Source: Erysipelothrix sp. (lineage in GTDB: Bacteria > Bacillota_I > Bacilli_A > Erysipelotrichales > Erysipelotrichaceae). From it: DNA of 40,713 nucleotides. The position numbers and the translations under genes were made by a program. Position 1 is the stretch's first letter; the number at the start of each line of letters is the position of its first letter. Where the stretch lies: NCBI GenBank assembly GCA_012512455.1, contig JAAZEF010000050.1, positions 1-40,713 of the forward strand, written 5' to 3'. Below, piece after piece: positions 33,905-40,713 of this stretch. The notes beneath the pieces are model-generated. The model did not search any database, was not told the DNA's origin, and saw only the letters and a program-made list of their open reading frames with translations.

Positions 33905-33967
33905 CAGAGGAAGATAAATAGAAGTTGTAAGTTTTAGGACAAAATAAAACGAAAGGAGTATAATTAC

Positions 33968-34312
33968 ATGAGGAATAAAAAGACTTTAACTTTACTAACT
34001 CTATTTATTCTTGTTGTGGGTGTCTTTGTCTCAAGTCCAATAGTGGCACAATTTGAACAGTTAGAGCACGAGAATAGTGTGGTTTTGAATGATAAAATTT
34101 TTGTTACTGAAGTGAAATATTACACTAACATGAACATGGAAGATGTACCAAAAATTACAACAGCAGTAAGATATCAAAATGGTAAAGTTTATAAGGGTAA
34201 TATCTCTAGGACCAATCTAGTCTGGAATAGTTTAATGAAGTATTGGGTTGCAACCTATGAAGGTTATATTCACTATGATCCTAGTATAGATCCTATGGGA
34301 AATGATTATTAG
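33968..34312 (+). CDS. Small secreted or membrane-anchored protein of unknown function
   Basis: 114 residues. A signal-peptide-like N-terminus (MRNKKTLTLLTLFILVVGVF then VSSPIVAQ, cleavage possible after VAQ or at VA-Q) precedes an 85-residue mature part with no recognised domain: FEQLEHENSVVLNDKIFVTE, then TTAVRYQNGKVYKGNISRTN, then YWVATYEGYIHYDPSIDP. The mature part is rich in aromatic residues (Tyr, Trp) and has no cysteine. AAAGGAG lies 10 nt upstream. It is the first gene before an ABC ATPase and a large permease; it could be their substrate or an accessory protein, both speculative. It lacks the WxxYY-like patterns I would expect for lactococcin 972. Confidence 0.7.
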   Translation: MRNKKTLTLLTLFILVVGVFVSSPIVAQFEQLEHENSVVLNDKIFVTEVKYYTNMNMEDVPKITTAVRYQNGKVYKGNISRTNLVWNSLMKYWVATYEGYIHYDPSIDPMGNDY

Positions 34313-34340
34313 ATATTAATTATTAATTCAACATCTTCCT

Positions 34341-34368
34341 CTGCTATTAAATAGCCTTTTAATAACAG
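34341..34368 (+). repeat. Hairpin between the secreted-protein gene and the ABC ATPase gene
   Basis: CTGCTATTAAA/TTTAATAACAG form an 11-position stem with one C-A mismatch and a 6-nt loop; no T run. It may shield the 3' end of the first gene's message and so unbalance expression. Confidence 0.45.
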
Positions 34369-34389
34369 AACGAAAGTGAGGTATTCAAC

Positions 34390-35274
34390 ATGAGCCTATT
34401 GAAAGTTGACAACATAGTTAAATCCTATGGTAATCATAAAGTATTGAAGGGGATTACATTTGAAATTAATGAACCAAATATTTTAGCATTAGTAGGACCA
34501 AATGGAAGTGGTAAAACTACCCTTCTAAATGTTATGACAAATTTATTGAAGGCAGATTCAGGAACCGTTGAACTCTTAGGGATGAAAAACAGTGATCCTA
34601 ATGTGTTTAAGAAAGTAGCTTACTTAAAGGATAATACAGTCTTATATCCATATCTTAGTGGTTATGATCATTTAAAATACATTCAGAGTATGCAGAAGTT
34701 ACCAAAAGAGCGAATTGATGAAGTGGTGAATCAAATTGGTATCAGTGAGTATGTAAGAAATAAAACCTCCACCTATTCATTGGGAATGAAACAACACCTT
34801 TTAATTGCGATGTCGATTATGAATCATCCTGAGGTTTTATTACTTGATGAACCATTGACTGGTCTTGATCCAACAAGTGTCATGGATGTTCGTCTTCTAT
34901 TGAACACTTTATCAAAAAAAGGAGTGACAATTCTTTTATCATCGCATAGCTTAAGTGAGATTGATTTTATCACATCGAATATTTTATTTTTAAAAGATGG
35001 TGAAGTCATTGAGGAAGACATTAGTGAATATCAAAAAACTCGTTATCAATTAAAGGTTGCTACTAATGATTTAGAGAGGGTAATACCTCTTACTAATACC
35101 CATAAACATTTACTTATGGAAGAAAATTACTTAATATATACATCCTCTGAGCCTAATTTACAGTGGTTAATAAATACACTTCAAGAACATAATATTGTTG
35201 TAGAGGATATGTCCAAGCGTGTGGTAGGTGCCCAAGAGCGCTACGAAGCTATTTTCAAAGAAATAGAGGTCTAG
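34390..35274 (+). CDS. ABC transporter ATP-binding protein (ABC-2 exporter class)
   Basis: 294 residues. Walker A GPNGSGKTT (36-44), signature YSLGMKQ (129-135, the variant common in drug and bacteriocin exporters), Walker B VLLLDEPLTGLDP (149-161) and H-loop His186 in LLSSHSLSE are intact. The C-terminal 90 residues form an extra domain (LKVATNDLERVIPLTNTHKH onward) as in many CcmA-type ATPases. It is 3 nt upstream of the giant permease gene, so they form one transporter. Confidence 0.93.
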   Translation: MSLLKVDNIVKSYGNHKVLKGITFEINEPNILALVGPNGSGKTTLLNVMTNLLKADSGTVELLGMKNSDPNVFKKVAYLKDNTVLYPYLSGYDHLKYIQSMQKLPKERIDEVVNQIGISEYVRNKTSTYSLGMKQHLLIAMSIMNHPEVLLLDEPLTGLDPTSVMDVRLLLNTLSKKGVTILLSSHSLSEIDFITSNILFLKDGEVIEEDISEYQKTRYQLKVATNDLERVIPLTNTHKHLLMEENYLIYTSSEPNLQWLINTLQEHNIVVEDMSKRVVGAQERYEAIFKEIEV

Positions 35275-35277
35275 GAC

Positions 35278-37848
35278 ATGAGACAAATTACTTTTGAAAT
35301 CAAAAAACTTTTTAAACAAAAGGCCTTTTTACTCATCTCTTTGTTAGCCATTATTATGGGTGTTTGGAGTGTCCAAACAGTAGACAATCCCTATTTCTTT
35401 ACACCCTTAAAGGAGTATAAAACAGGAGCCATGGATGTTCTTTATAATGACATAATCCTTCCTTTGTACTCTCAAAGTATGTATCTTGATCCAGATGAAA
35501 CAAGAACCGAAATGTTTAATGAGTATTACGAATTATCCGATAGAATGCGAGAAGATGAGGACTACAATCCAGAGTGGATTGTTGGTGACATCCAACAAAG
35601 ACACAATCACGTCCTAGCAAAACAAAAGTATCTTGATGAAATGCAGTCATTTATAAAGAAGTTTGACTTATCATTTAATGAAGAATCATTGCCGGGAATT
35701 AATTGGGAGATAAAAGAAACTGAATATATTTTAGAACATGATGTTGTTTTTGAAGAAGGAAGCATGTTTAAAAATACTGGAACAACCGCTGCGATGGTTC
35801 TTCGTTATAATTTGGAGGAGTTATTAGGCATTATTCCACTGATAGTGTTATTAGTGTTAGTTACTCAATCTTTGCCTCAAGAAATTTTGAGCTCAACGGT
35901 AGTTAATCACTATCTTCAACCAAAGAAAAAGACAAGTTTAATTTTTAGTAAGTTAATCTCCTTTGGTTTACTAGCGATAAGTTATGTCGTTATAGCGATA
36001 TTAACCGTATTGATTTATAGTATCTTCTTTAAAGATGGTATAGGAAGTTTTGATTTTCCAATAAGAACTGTTGGATTTGAAAATATCATTACTCCAACAT
36101 GGTTGTATTTGATTTATGGTGTTATTACATTCTTAGTATTAAGTTTATTCGTGTTTTCAATTGCGCTATTAATTGGTGGTTTCACAAAGCGTCCCATTTT
36201 GAGTACTTTGATGACATTATTTGTAATTATTGTATTAAGTATACTTACTCAGGGCAGTGACTCCTTACAACAATGGTATAATCCATTATATGCACTCAAC
36301 TATCGAACACTGATTATGGGAACACGGTCAATTCATCATTCAGGTATGGCAATTCATGTTGAAACTATAGCTCAACGGTATAAAATTTTAATAGTTCCCC
36401 TATGCTTGAGTCTAGTATTCTTAGTAATTACCTTATATGTTTTCAGACAAGAAGGATATGTAAAATCAAAGCTATTTTCTAAAGAGTTTGAATGGAAATT
36501 CATTAAAAATGAAGCCCTTAGATTTGAAGTTAAAAAAACAGCTTCTGCTTTTCCACTCAAGATTGCGCTCTTAACCATTAGTGTCATTCTTAGTTTGATA
36601 TTTATTCAGGTCATCGTTGATGATCAAAAGCTTGTAGATGAATATTTAGGTGATAATGGACTTATTCAACTCTTAGAAGAAGAAGTTGTCAATTATGAAG
36701 AAGAGCTTAAAGAAGTTGATGAACTTCTTAATAGTGGTAGTTTATCTGAGGAAGAAGCACGGATGTATTCTAACCAAAGACAGAGTGTTTCTGACTTTCT
36801 AACCTCCTCTGAAAATACATTGAAAACCTACACTAACTTTAAACGATATTATGATGAACAAAACTCAACTTCCTTTTATAGGACAATTACTCCAGAAATT
36901 AGAAGAGCATTTAATCAAGGAGTTGAAACAGGTGATGGGTCACCTGTTGTATCACCTCAATATGTCGCAGGAAAACCAAGTGATTTTTCATTTAATGCGA
37001 CCATGGATTTTAATCAATTATTACGTGACAGAGAAATTCGTCCAATCGTAGGTACTTATAAAATCAACACAGTCTATGATGAGTTTGTTGATATTCAATC
37101 TAAAATGGAAATGGAATATTCATTCACTCCAGCAATTATCACAGGACTCAATGGATGGCATCGCTTCTCTATGAGCTATTACTTTGATATTGTGCTCATT
37201 ATGTTAGCTGTTCTATTCTTTGGTAGTGGCTTCTCATTAGAAAAGGAACAAGGTGATCATTTATCTTTCTTACTAACCCAACCTCAATCTAAAGCGACGA
37301 TTACTAAAAATAAGATTTTAGCTTCAATTCTTGTAGGTTCACTATTTGTAGGAAGCATCTTTATCTTTCTCTTTGTGTTATCAACGATTGTCGGAGGTAT
37401 TGGAAACTATGATTATCCAATTCTTGAGTATCTAAGATTTATACCTGATGCGATCAATGGACGATTTAAGCTTGGGGTCGACTATGACTTTATGAATCTT
37501 ACTACCTATTGGTTTAAGAGTATACCTTTGTTTATCACAGGACTTCTATTCTCCTTAAGTTTTACTGTCATGTGTTCTGTGATTATTAAGAACCGACTCG
37601 CATTATTGTCCTTTGTATTAATTATCTTAGCTGGTGGTTGCACACTAGCAATGAATGGTACTCTAGGAAGCTTCACTTATCTTTTACCAACTTCATATCT
37701 TCATGCGGGAGCTGTGGTTGATGGTAGTTTAAGCATTATTGCGCAGACTTCACAGTTAACCCTATGGTCTGGTTTGATAGTACTGATTGTGAGTAGTGCA
37801 CTTTGTATCTTTATAACCATTAGGTTGTCTGATAAAGTTTTAGTTTAA
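35278..37848 (+). CDS. Large ABC-2 type permease, apparent tandem fusion of two permease modules
   Basis: 856 residues. Two halves show the same plan. Half 1: a first membrane segment (about 15-33), an extracellular region (40-170), then five segments (about 177-195, 222-250, 277-304, 308-326, 370-391). Half 2 restarts with a basic patch and a segment at 424-446, has an extracellular region with an acidic coiled coil (455-520) running to about 630, then five segments (635-655, 682-710, 745-767, 770-790, 828-851). FSLEKEQGDHLSFLLTQPQS then KATITKNKILA is a clear ABC-2/NatB-like motif. The plan suggests one chain supplies both permease halves for the ATPase upstream. The transported substrate is unknown. 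The ATG has only a weak AGAGG site, overlapping the end of the ATPase gene. Confidence 0.85.
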   Translation: MRQITFEIKKLFKQKAFLLISLLAIIMGVWSVQTVDNPYFFTPLKEYKTGAMDVLYNDIILPLYSQSMYLDPDETRTEMFNEYYELSDRMREDEDYNPEWIVGDIQQRHNHVLAKQKYLDEMQSFIKKFDLSFNEESLPGINWEIKETEYILEHDVVFEEGSMFKNTGTTAAMVLRYNLEELLGIIPLIVLLVLVTQSLPQEILSSTVVNHYLQPKKKTSLIFSKLISFGLLAISYVVIAILTVLIYSIFFKDGIGSFDFPIRTVGFENIITPTWLYLIYGVITFLVLSLFVFSIALLIGGFTKRPILSTLMTLFVIIVLSILTQGSDSLQQWYNPLYALNYRTLIMGTRSIHHSGMAIHVETIAQRYKILIVPLCLSLVFLVITLYVFRQEGYVKSKLFSKEFEWKFIKNEALRFEVKKTASAFPLKIALLTISVILSLIFIQVIVDDQKLVDEYLGDNGLIQLLEEEVVNYEEELKEVDELLNSGSLSEEEARMYSNQRQSVSDFLTSSENTLKTYTNFKRYYDEQNSTSFYRTITPEIRRAFNQGVETGDGSPVVSPQYVAGKPSDFSFNATMDFNQLLRDREIRPIVGTYKINTVYDEFVDIQSKMEMEYSFTPAIITGLNGWHRFSMSYYFDIVLIMLAVLFFGSGFSLEKEQGDHLSFLLTQPQSKATITKNKILASILVGSLFVGSIFIFLFVLSTIVGGIGNYDYPILEYLRFIPDAINGRFKLGVDYDFMNLTTYWFKSIPLFITGLLFSLSFTVMCSVIIKNRLALLSFVLIILAGGCTLAMNGTLGSFTYLLPTSYLHAGAVVDGSLSIIAQTSQLTLWSGLIVLIVSSALCIFITIRLSDKVLV

Positions 37849-37861
37849 GTGACATTTTTAT

Positions 37862-39451
37862 TCAATTCAATAAGGGACTCATTGTAATGGTGAAGTCCCT
37901 TTTATTAAGGTCAATTATAAATTGTTCATTGATTAAGAGTATTCTATCCTCTAAATGGATGCTTTTGAAATTGAGATGATCGACTTCAATATCTGTCTTT
38001 AATGTTTCAATTTCTCCAGTTGGATAGACTTTAACAATGGATATTAAACTGTTATTGACTCCTAGACCATAACTGTCTCCATTTTCTTCTATGCCAATTA
38101 CTTCAACTTGAGCATAATCACGAAGATTTTCTCTTAAAATATTTTGAGATCCTTGATTAAAGAGAATGTATTTTACCATTATAGTGAGTGTGGGAGATAT
38201 TTCATCATAACCTTCTGTGAAGTGAAGACCAGTTTGAGCACTACTATGGTTGAATGTTTGAGAGTTATCGTTGAGGGTTTCAACTAAAAATTGTTGGTAA
38301 TCTTCAAGAGACTTCATTGATAGTAATAATTCAATTGTGGAGCTCTGTTTTGATGGTGTTAATAGCTGCCAATCTGAGCTAGAGATAATTGTAGAGACTA
38401 ATTTTTGTGGGATTTCCTGAGTTGTGTTTGTTTTAAGATTAAGAACTTGACTTGTTGTACTCATATGATCATCTTCAAAGAGATAATTGTTTAAGAGGTA
38501 GGGTTGTCTTTTGGTATTAAATTCAGTTAGTTGTGTTTTTGTATTGGTTTCTAAATCATGAATAATCACTAGATCATCTGTTGAATCATAAGAATAATAT
38601 TGATTGTCAAAGACTCCTAGATGATAATCAAAGACATCTGTAGGATGGATGATGTTTAATTCTTTTGTATCCAATGAGAGATTAAATAGTGCGTTTGTGA
38701 CAAAATTACCTCGGTCTCTATACCTTGCTTCTATGAAGAGTGATGTTTCATTAGGATTACTTTGTAGGGACTTAATAGTATCAAATGAGGACACCATAGA
38801 TAGACCACCCTCTAATATTTGTTGGTTTTCTTTTTCTTCTATTTCATCTTCAAGTTCTTGTATTTGATTTTCTAATGTATCTAATTCTTGTTGATATTGT
38901 ATGTTATTAGGGTCGAATTCAATTTTATTCTGTAGTTCTGACCTCTCTTGGATGAGCTTTGTAAGTTTGTGTTGTGTCTCATCACGAATGATAATAAATT
39001 CAGAAGGAAGACTTTTCATATAGCGTAGAGTGAAGGTTTCTTTTGAACCAGGGTAGCGGACACAATTAGTGATGGGATTAACATTGAAGTCACTAGTTCT
39101 AAAGGATGTTTCAATTGTCTTGCCATCGATATCATAAAAAATAACGTTATGTTTGTAGACGGGTTGCTCATTATAGCGAGATGAGGTTCTATCGACTGAG
39201 ACGACCAATCCATTGGTTTCTTCGCCAAAGAAATAGATAAGGGGAATGGTCACATAGCGTCCTAGGAAAAGGAAGAGTAGTGATGTGATAAAGAATATGG
39301 GGATAATATAATAGGGAAAAGTTATCTTGATTTTTGGCTTTTTTATCTTGTTGTAGAGTGTGATTAAGATAATTGATGTGATGACTAGAATGATGGCTCC
39401 TAACCAGAAATTATTTAGAAACCATATTAAGTAGGATAATAAAAGATTCAA
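37862..39451 (-). CDS. Membrane protein with coiled coil and large C-terminal domain, unknown function
   Basis: 529 residues; I do not recognise the family. Two membrane segments (about residues 9-31 and 47-65) are followed by a DUF3592-like beta region (TNGLVVSVDRTSSRYNEQPV then YKHNVIFYDIDGKTIETSFR T), a coiled coil at about 163-212 (ELDTLENQIQELEDEIEEKE), and about 300 residues of beta-rich, Asn/Ser/Thr-rich sequence that may be a propeller (DDLVIIHDLETNTKTQLTEF style repeats). It probably faces outward. It starts with TTG at 39451, supported by GAGGAGG 8 nt upstream. It converges on the ABC permease with only 13 nt between stops. Confidence 0.65.
   Translation of the reverse strand: MNLLLSYLIWFLNNFWLGAIILVITSIILITLYNKIKKPKIKITFPYYIIPIFFITSLLFLFLGRYVTIPLIYFFGEETNGLVVSVDRTSSRYNEQPVYKHNVIFYDIDGKTIETSFRTSDFNVNPITNCVRYPGSKETFTLRYMKSLPSEFIIIRDETQHKLTKLIQERSELQNKIEFDPNNIQYQQELDTLENQIQELEDEIEEKENQQILEGGLSMVSSFDTIKSLQSNPNETSLFIEARYRDRGNFVTNALFNLSLDTKELNIIHPTDVFDYHLGVFDNQYYSYDSTDDLVIIHDLETNTKTQLTEFNTKRQPYLLNNYLFEDDHMSTTSQVLNLKTNTTQEIPQKLVSTIISSSDWQLLTPSKQSSTIELLLSMKSLEDYQQFLVETLNDNSQTFNHSSAQTGLHFTEGYDEISPTLTIMVKYILFNQGSQNILRENLRDYAQVEVIGIEENGDSYGLGVNNSLISIVKVYPTGEIETLKTDIEVDHLNFKSIHLEDRILLINEQFIIDLNKRDFTITMSPLLN
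37872..37904 (+). terminator. Terminator of the ABC operon lying inside the convergent gene
   Basis: AAGGGACT/AGTCCCTT with a 14-nt loop and TTTTATT. It terminates plus-strand transcription but occupies the last codons of the minus-strand gene. The stem also works as a hairpin near the 3' end of the minus-strand message. Confidence 0.6.
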
Positions 39452-39497
39452 AATGATCCCTCCTCAATATAATTATAACTAATAATGTGGGTGGATA

Positions 39498-39556
39498 TTG
39501 TTAAGAATCGTTAACAATTAACTAATTTTAACAAGTTGTTCAAATATTCTTATAAA
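39498..39556 (+). promoter_or_regulatory. Promoter with two strong dyads upstream of the RIC-like gene
   Basis: A candidate promoter is TTAACA (39528-39533) and TATAAA (39551-39556), spacer 17. Dyad 1, TTGTTAA-N6-TTAACAA (39498-39517), lies just upstream of the -35. Dyad 2, TTTTAACAAGTTGTTCAAA (39526-39544), covers the -35. The spacing and half-sites resemble CRP/FNR-family boxes in form. Regulator identity is not shown by the sequence. Confidence 0.55.
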
Positions 39557-39630
39557 TTTGATGACGGTCAATTTCTTTTAGACTAATTTGAGTTAGACTA
39601 TAGTCATCAGATGAAAAGGAGATATTGAAT

Positions 39631-39891
39631 ATGACAAAAACAGTTAGTAAAAAAGAATTAATGGAAAAGTTAGAAATGTTTGTTCCGGTGGTGGCACGTG
39701 TCCATGGGCCAACACATCCTGAGTTTTATGAGGTTCAAAAAGAGTTTGAGAATATTAAGAATGAAGGTAATGTAGATCAAGCTTTTGAGAATTTAAGAGA
39801 GATCACAGATCACTATAAGGTTCCAGGTGATGTGTGTGAGAGTTATGAAGCAGTATATACCATGTTAGAACAACTCGATAAGAGTAGATAA
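39631..39891 (+). CDS. Short protein resembling part of RIC/ScdA iron-sulfur repair proteins
   Basis: 86 residues, mostly helical. The stretch EMFVPVVARVHGPTHPEFYE then VQKEFENI recalls a conserved segment of hemerythrin-like RIC/ScdA di-iron proteins, which repair iron-sulfur clusters after nitric oxide or peroxide stress. The protein is far shorter than those (over 200 residues), so it is either a stand-alone relative or a domain fragment; two His in VHGPTHPE could bind metal. ATG 39631 follows AAAAGGAG by 9 nt; an in-frame TTG at 39625 is less likely. A metal-ATPase gene starts 1 nt after its stop. Confidence 0.45.
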   Translation: MTKTVSKKELMEKLEMFVPVVARVHGPTHPEFYEVQKEFENIKNEGNVDQAFENLREITDHYKVPGDVCESYEAVYTMLEQLDKSR

Positions 39892-39892
39892 T

Positions 39893-40713
39893 ATGCAGAA
39901 ATTTATTTTAGGCCAAAAGAAAACAATCACGATTATCAGTGGTATCTTAATCGTACTAGCCTTTAGTGCCCACTTTCTCTTTGAACAAGAAAGAATTGCG
40001 GAGCTAGCCTTAATTATGGCTTCTATCTTGGGAGTGGCACCGATTGCGATTCAAGCTTATCAAGCGTTGCGAGTGAAAGTGGTGAGTATTGATGTTCTGG
40101 TGACGATTGCGGTTATTGGAGCCTTTCTTATTTGAAACTATGAAGAGTCGGCGATTGTTTCATTCTTATTTCTATTTGGTGCTTATTTAGAGTTGAGAAC
40201 ACTTAATAAAACTCGAGAGGCTATTAAACAATTAGTTGAAATGGCTCCTGAGAGTGCTTTTAAACAAATGGAAAATGGTGAGTTTGAAGAAGTAGATATT
40301 GATGATGTTGAAGTAGGAGATATTCTTCAGGTTCGTACGGGTGCGAAAGTTCCTGTGGATGGTGAAGTTATCTTTGGGACTGGCTATATTAATGAGGCGA
40401 GTATTACTGGTGAGTCAGAACTATCTACTAAAGAAATAACATCAGAAGTGTTTGCGGGTACGATTTTGGAGAATGGAACCTTACATATTGAGGCTTTGAA
40501 AGTGGGAGAGGATACTACTTTTGGTAAAATTATTGAATTGGTTGAGGAGGCACAAGATTCTAAATCTGAGGCAGAACGTTTCATTGATCGCTTCTCTCAA
40601 TACTATACTCCTGCGGTCTTAGTTTTATCCTTAATTGTTTGGTTTGTTTCTAAGAACGTGGAACTTGCTATTACTATCTTAGTTCTTGGTTGTCCTGGTG
40701 CCCTGGTGATTGG
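39893..40713 (+). pseudogene. Heavy-metal (CPx-type) P-type ATPase, interrupted by an in-frame TGA and cut by the window end
   Basis: The first 80 codons (no N-terminal metal-binding domain; membrane segments at about 12-30, 35-57, 66-80) end in TGA at 40133-40135. The same frame then continues without a stop to the window edge with clear ATPase features: SFLFLFGAYLELRTLNKTRE, the actuator VPVDGEVIFGTGYINEASIT then GES (TGES motif), and ILVLGCPGALVIG, the CPx metal-passage motif in its CPG form. Related proteins usually have Gly-Glu where this one has stop-Asn, so one G to T change (GGA to TGA) would explain it. The enzyme would export or import a metal such as zinc or cadmium. It may be inactivated or reflect a sequence error. 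The catalytic DKTG lies beyond the window. Confidence 0.8.

Noticed and set aside
33968-34312. Lactococcin 972-type bacteriocin followed by its ABC immunity genes
   Set aside because: The gene layout (small secreted protein, ABC ATPase, big membrane protein) is suggestive, but the mature sequence lacks the glycine/tryptophan/tyrosine pattern I associate with that family.
40133-40135. TGA read as selenocysteine, tryptophan or glycine
   Set aside because: TGA ends other genes here and Trp is encoded by TGG. No selenocysteine site is known at this place in metal ATPases and no recoding hairpin is evident. A nonsense change or sequence error is simpler.
40692-40713. CPG instead of CPC in the metal-passage motif as a sign of decay
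   Set aside because: CPG at this position is, to my knowledge, found in a branch of metal ATPases without N-terminal metal-binding domains, so it is probably natural.
1-40713. CRISPR arrays, tRNA or rRNA genes, insertion sequences
   Set aside because: No regularly spaced repeat, no tRNA-like or rRNA-like sequence, and no transposase or integrase frame was recognised.

Overview
The window reads as a stretch of chromosome from a low-GC Gram-positive bacterium (Bacillota, perhaps Erysipelotrichia or a non-parasitic Mollicutes relative). The evidence is the AT-rich sequence, strong AGGAGG ribosome-binding sites, the zinc form of S14, a Bacillus-type L13 leader, and ecfA1-ecfA2-ecfT-truA downstream of rplQ. 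TGA works as a stop here (for example ecfT, citE and citXG end in TGA), so the code is standard. The lineage is an inference.

Region 1 (1-2340): the 3' end of an AbiEii-type nucleotidyltransferase toxin gene, a DUF2721 membrane protein divergent from a small GNAT protein, an XRE regulator paired with a small membrane protein, and dUTPase (dut).

Region 2 (2360-16711): the complete S10-spc-alpha ribosomal superoperon. It has a good promoter and a structured leader, and runs from rpsJ to rplQ with secY, adk, map, infA, rpmJ and rpoA inside. The only gene missing from the usual order is rpmD (L30). Ribosomal protein S3 carries a basic, Gln/Asn/Gly-rich C-terminal extension.

Region 3 (16715-20795): an O-methyltransferase that begins just after the rplQ terminator, a small membrane-anchored coiled-coil protein, and ecfA1-ecfA2-ecfT-truA, the energising module of group II ECF vitamin transporters plus tRNA pseudouridine synthase.

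Region 4 (20826-32654): about 12 kb of accessory genes lying between truA and rplM-rpsI, which are normally adjacent. They are a TIGR02206 membrane protein, a peptide-type ABC importer with a lipoprotein and two permeases but no ATPases, a GNAT acetyltransferase, an MFS transporter followed by a glycerophosphodiesterase, and on the minus strand a citrate lyase operon (citC-citXG-citD-citE-citF) with a fused CitX-CitG maturation enzyme.

Region 5 (32767-33760): rplM-rpsI with an L13 autoregulatory leader and a terminator.

Region 6 (33968-39451): a small secreted protein, an ABC ATPase and an 856-residue permease that looks like two ABC-2 permeases fused in tandem. A convergent gene encodes a 529-residue membrane protein with a coiled coil and a large domain of unknown function. 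This is the least explained part of the window.

Region 7 (39452-40713): an intergenic region with two strong dyads, a short protein resembling part of RIC/ScdA iron-sulfur repair proteins, and a heavy-metal P-type ATPase reading frame interrupted by one in-frame TGA at 40133 and cut by the window end.

No rRNA, tRNA, CRISPR array or insertion sequence was seen, and no gap between genes exceeds 300 bases.
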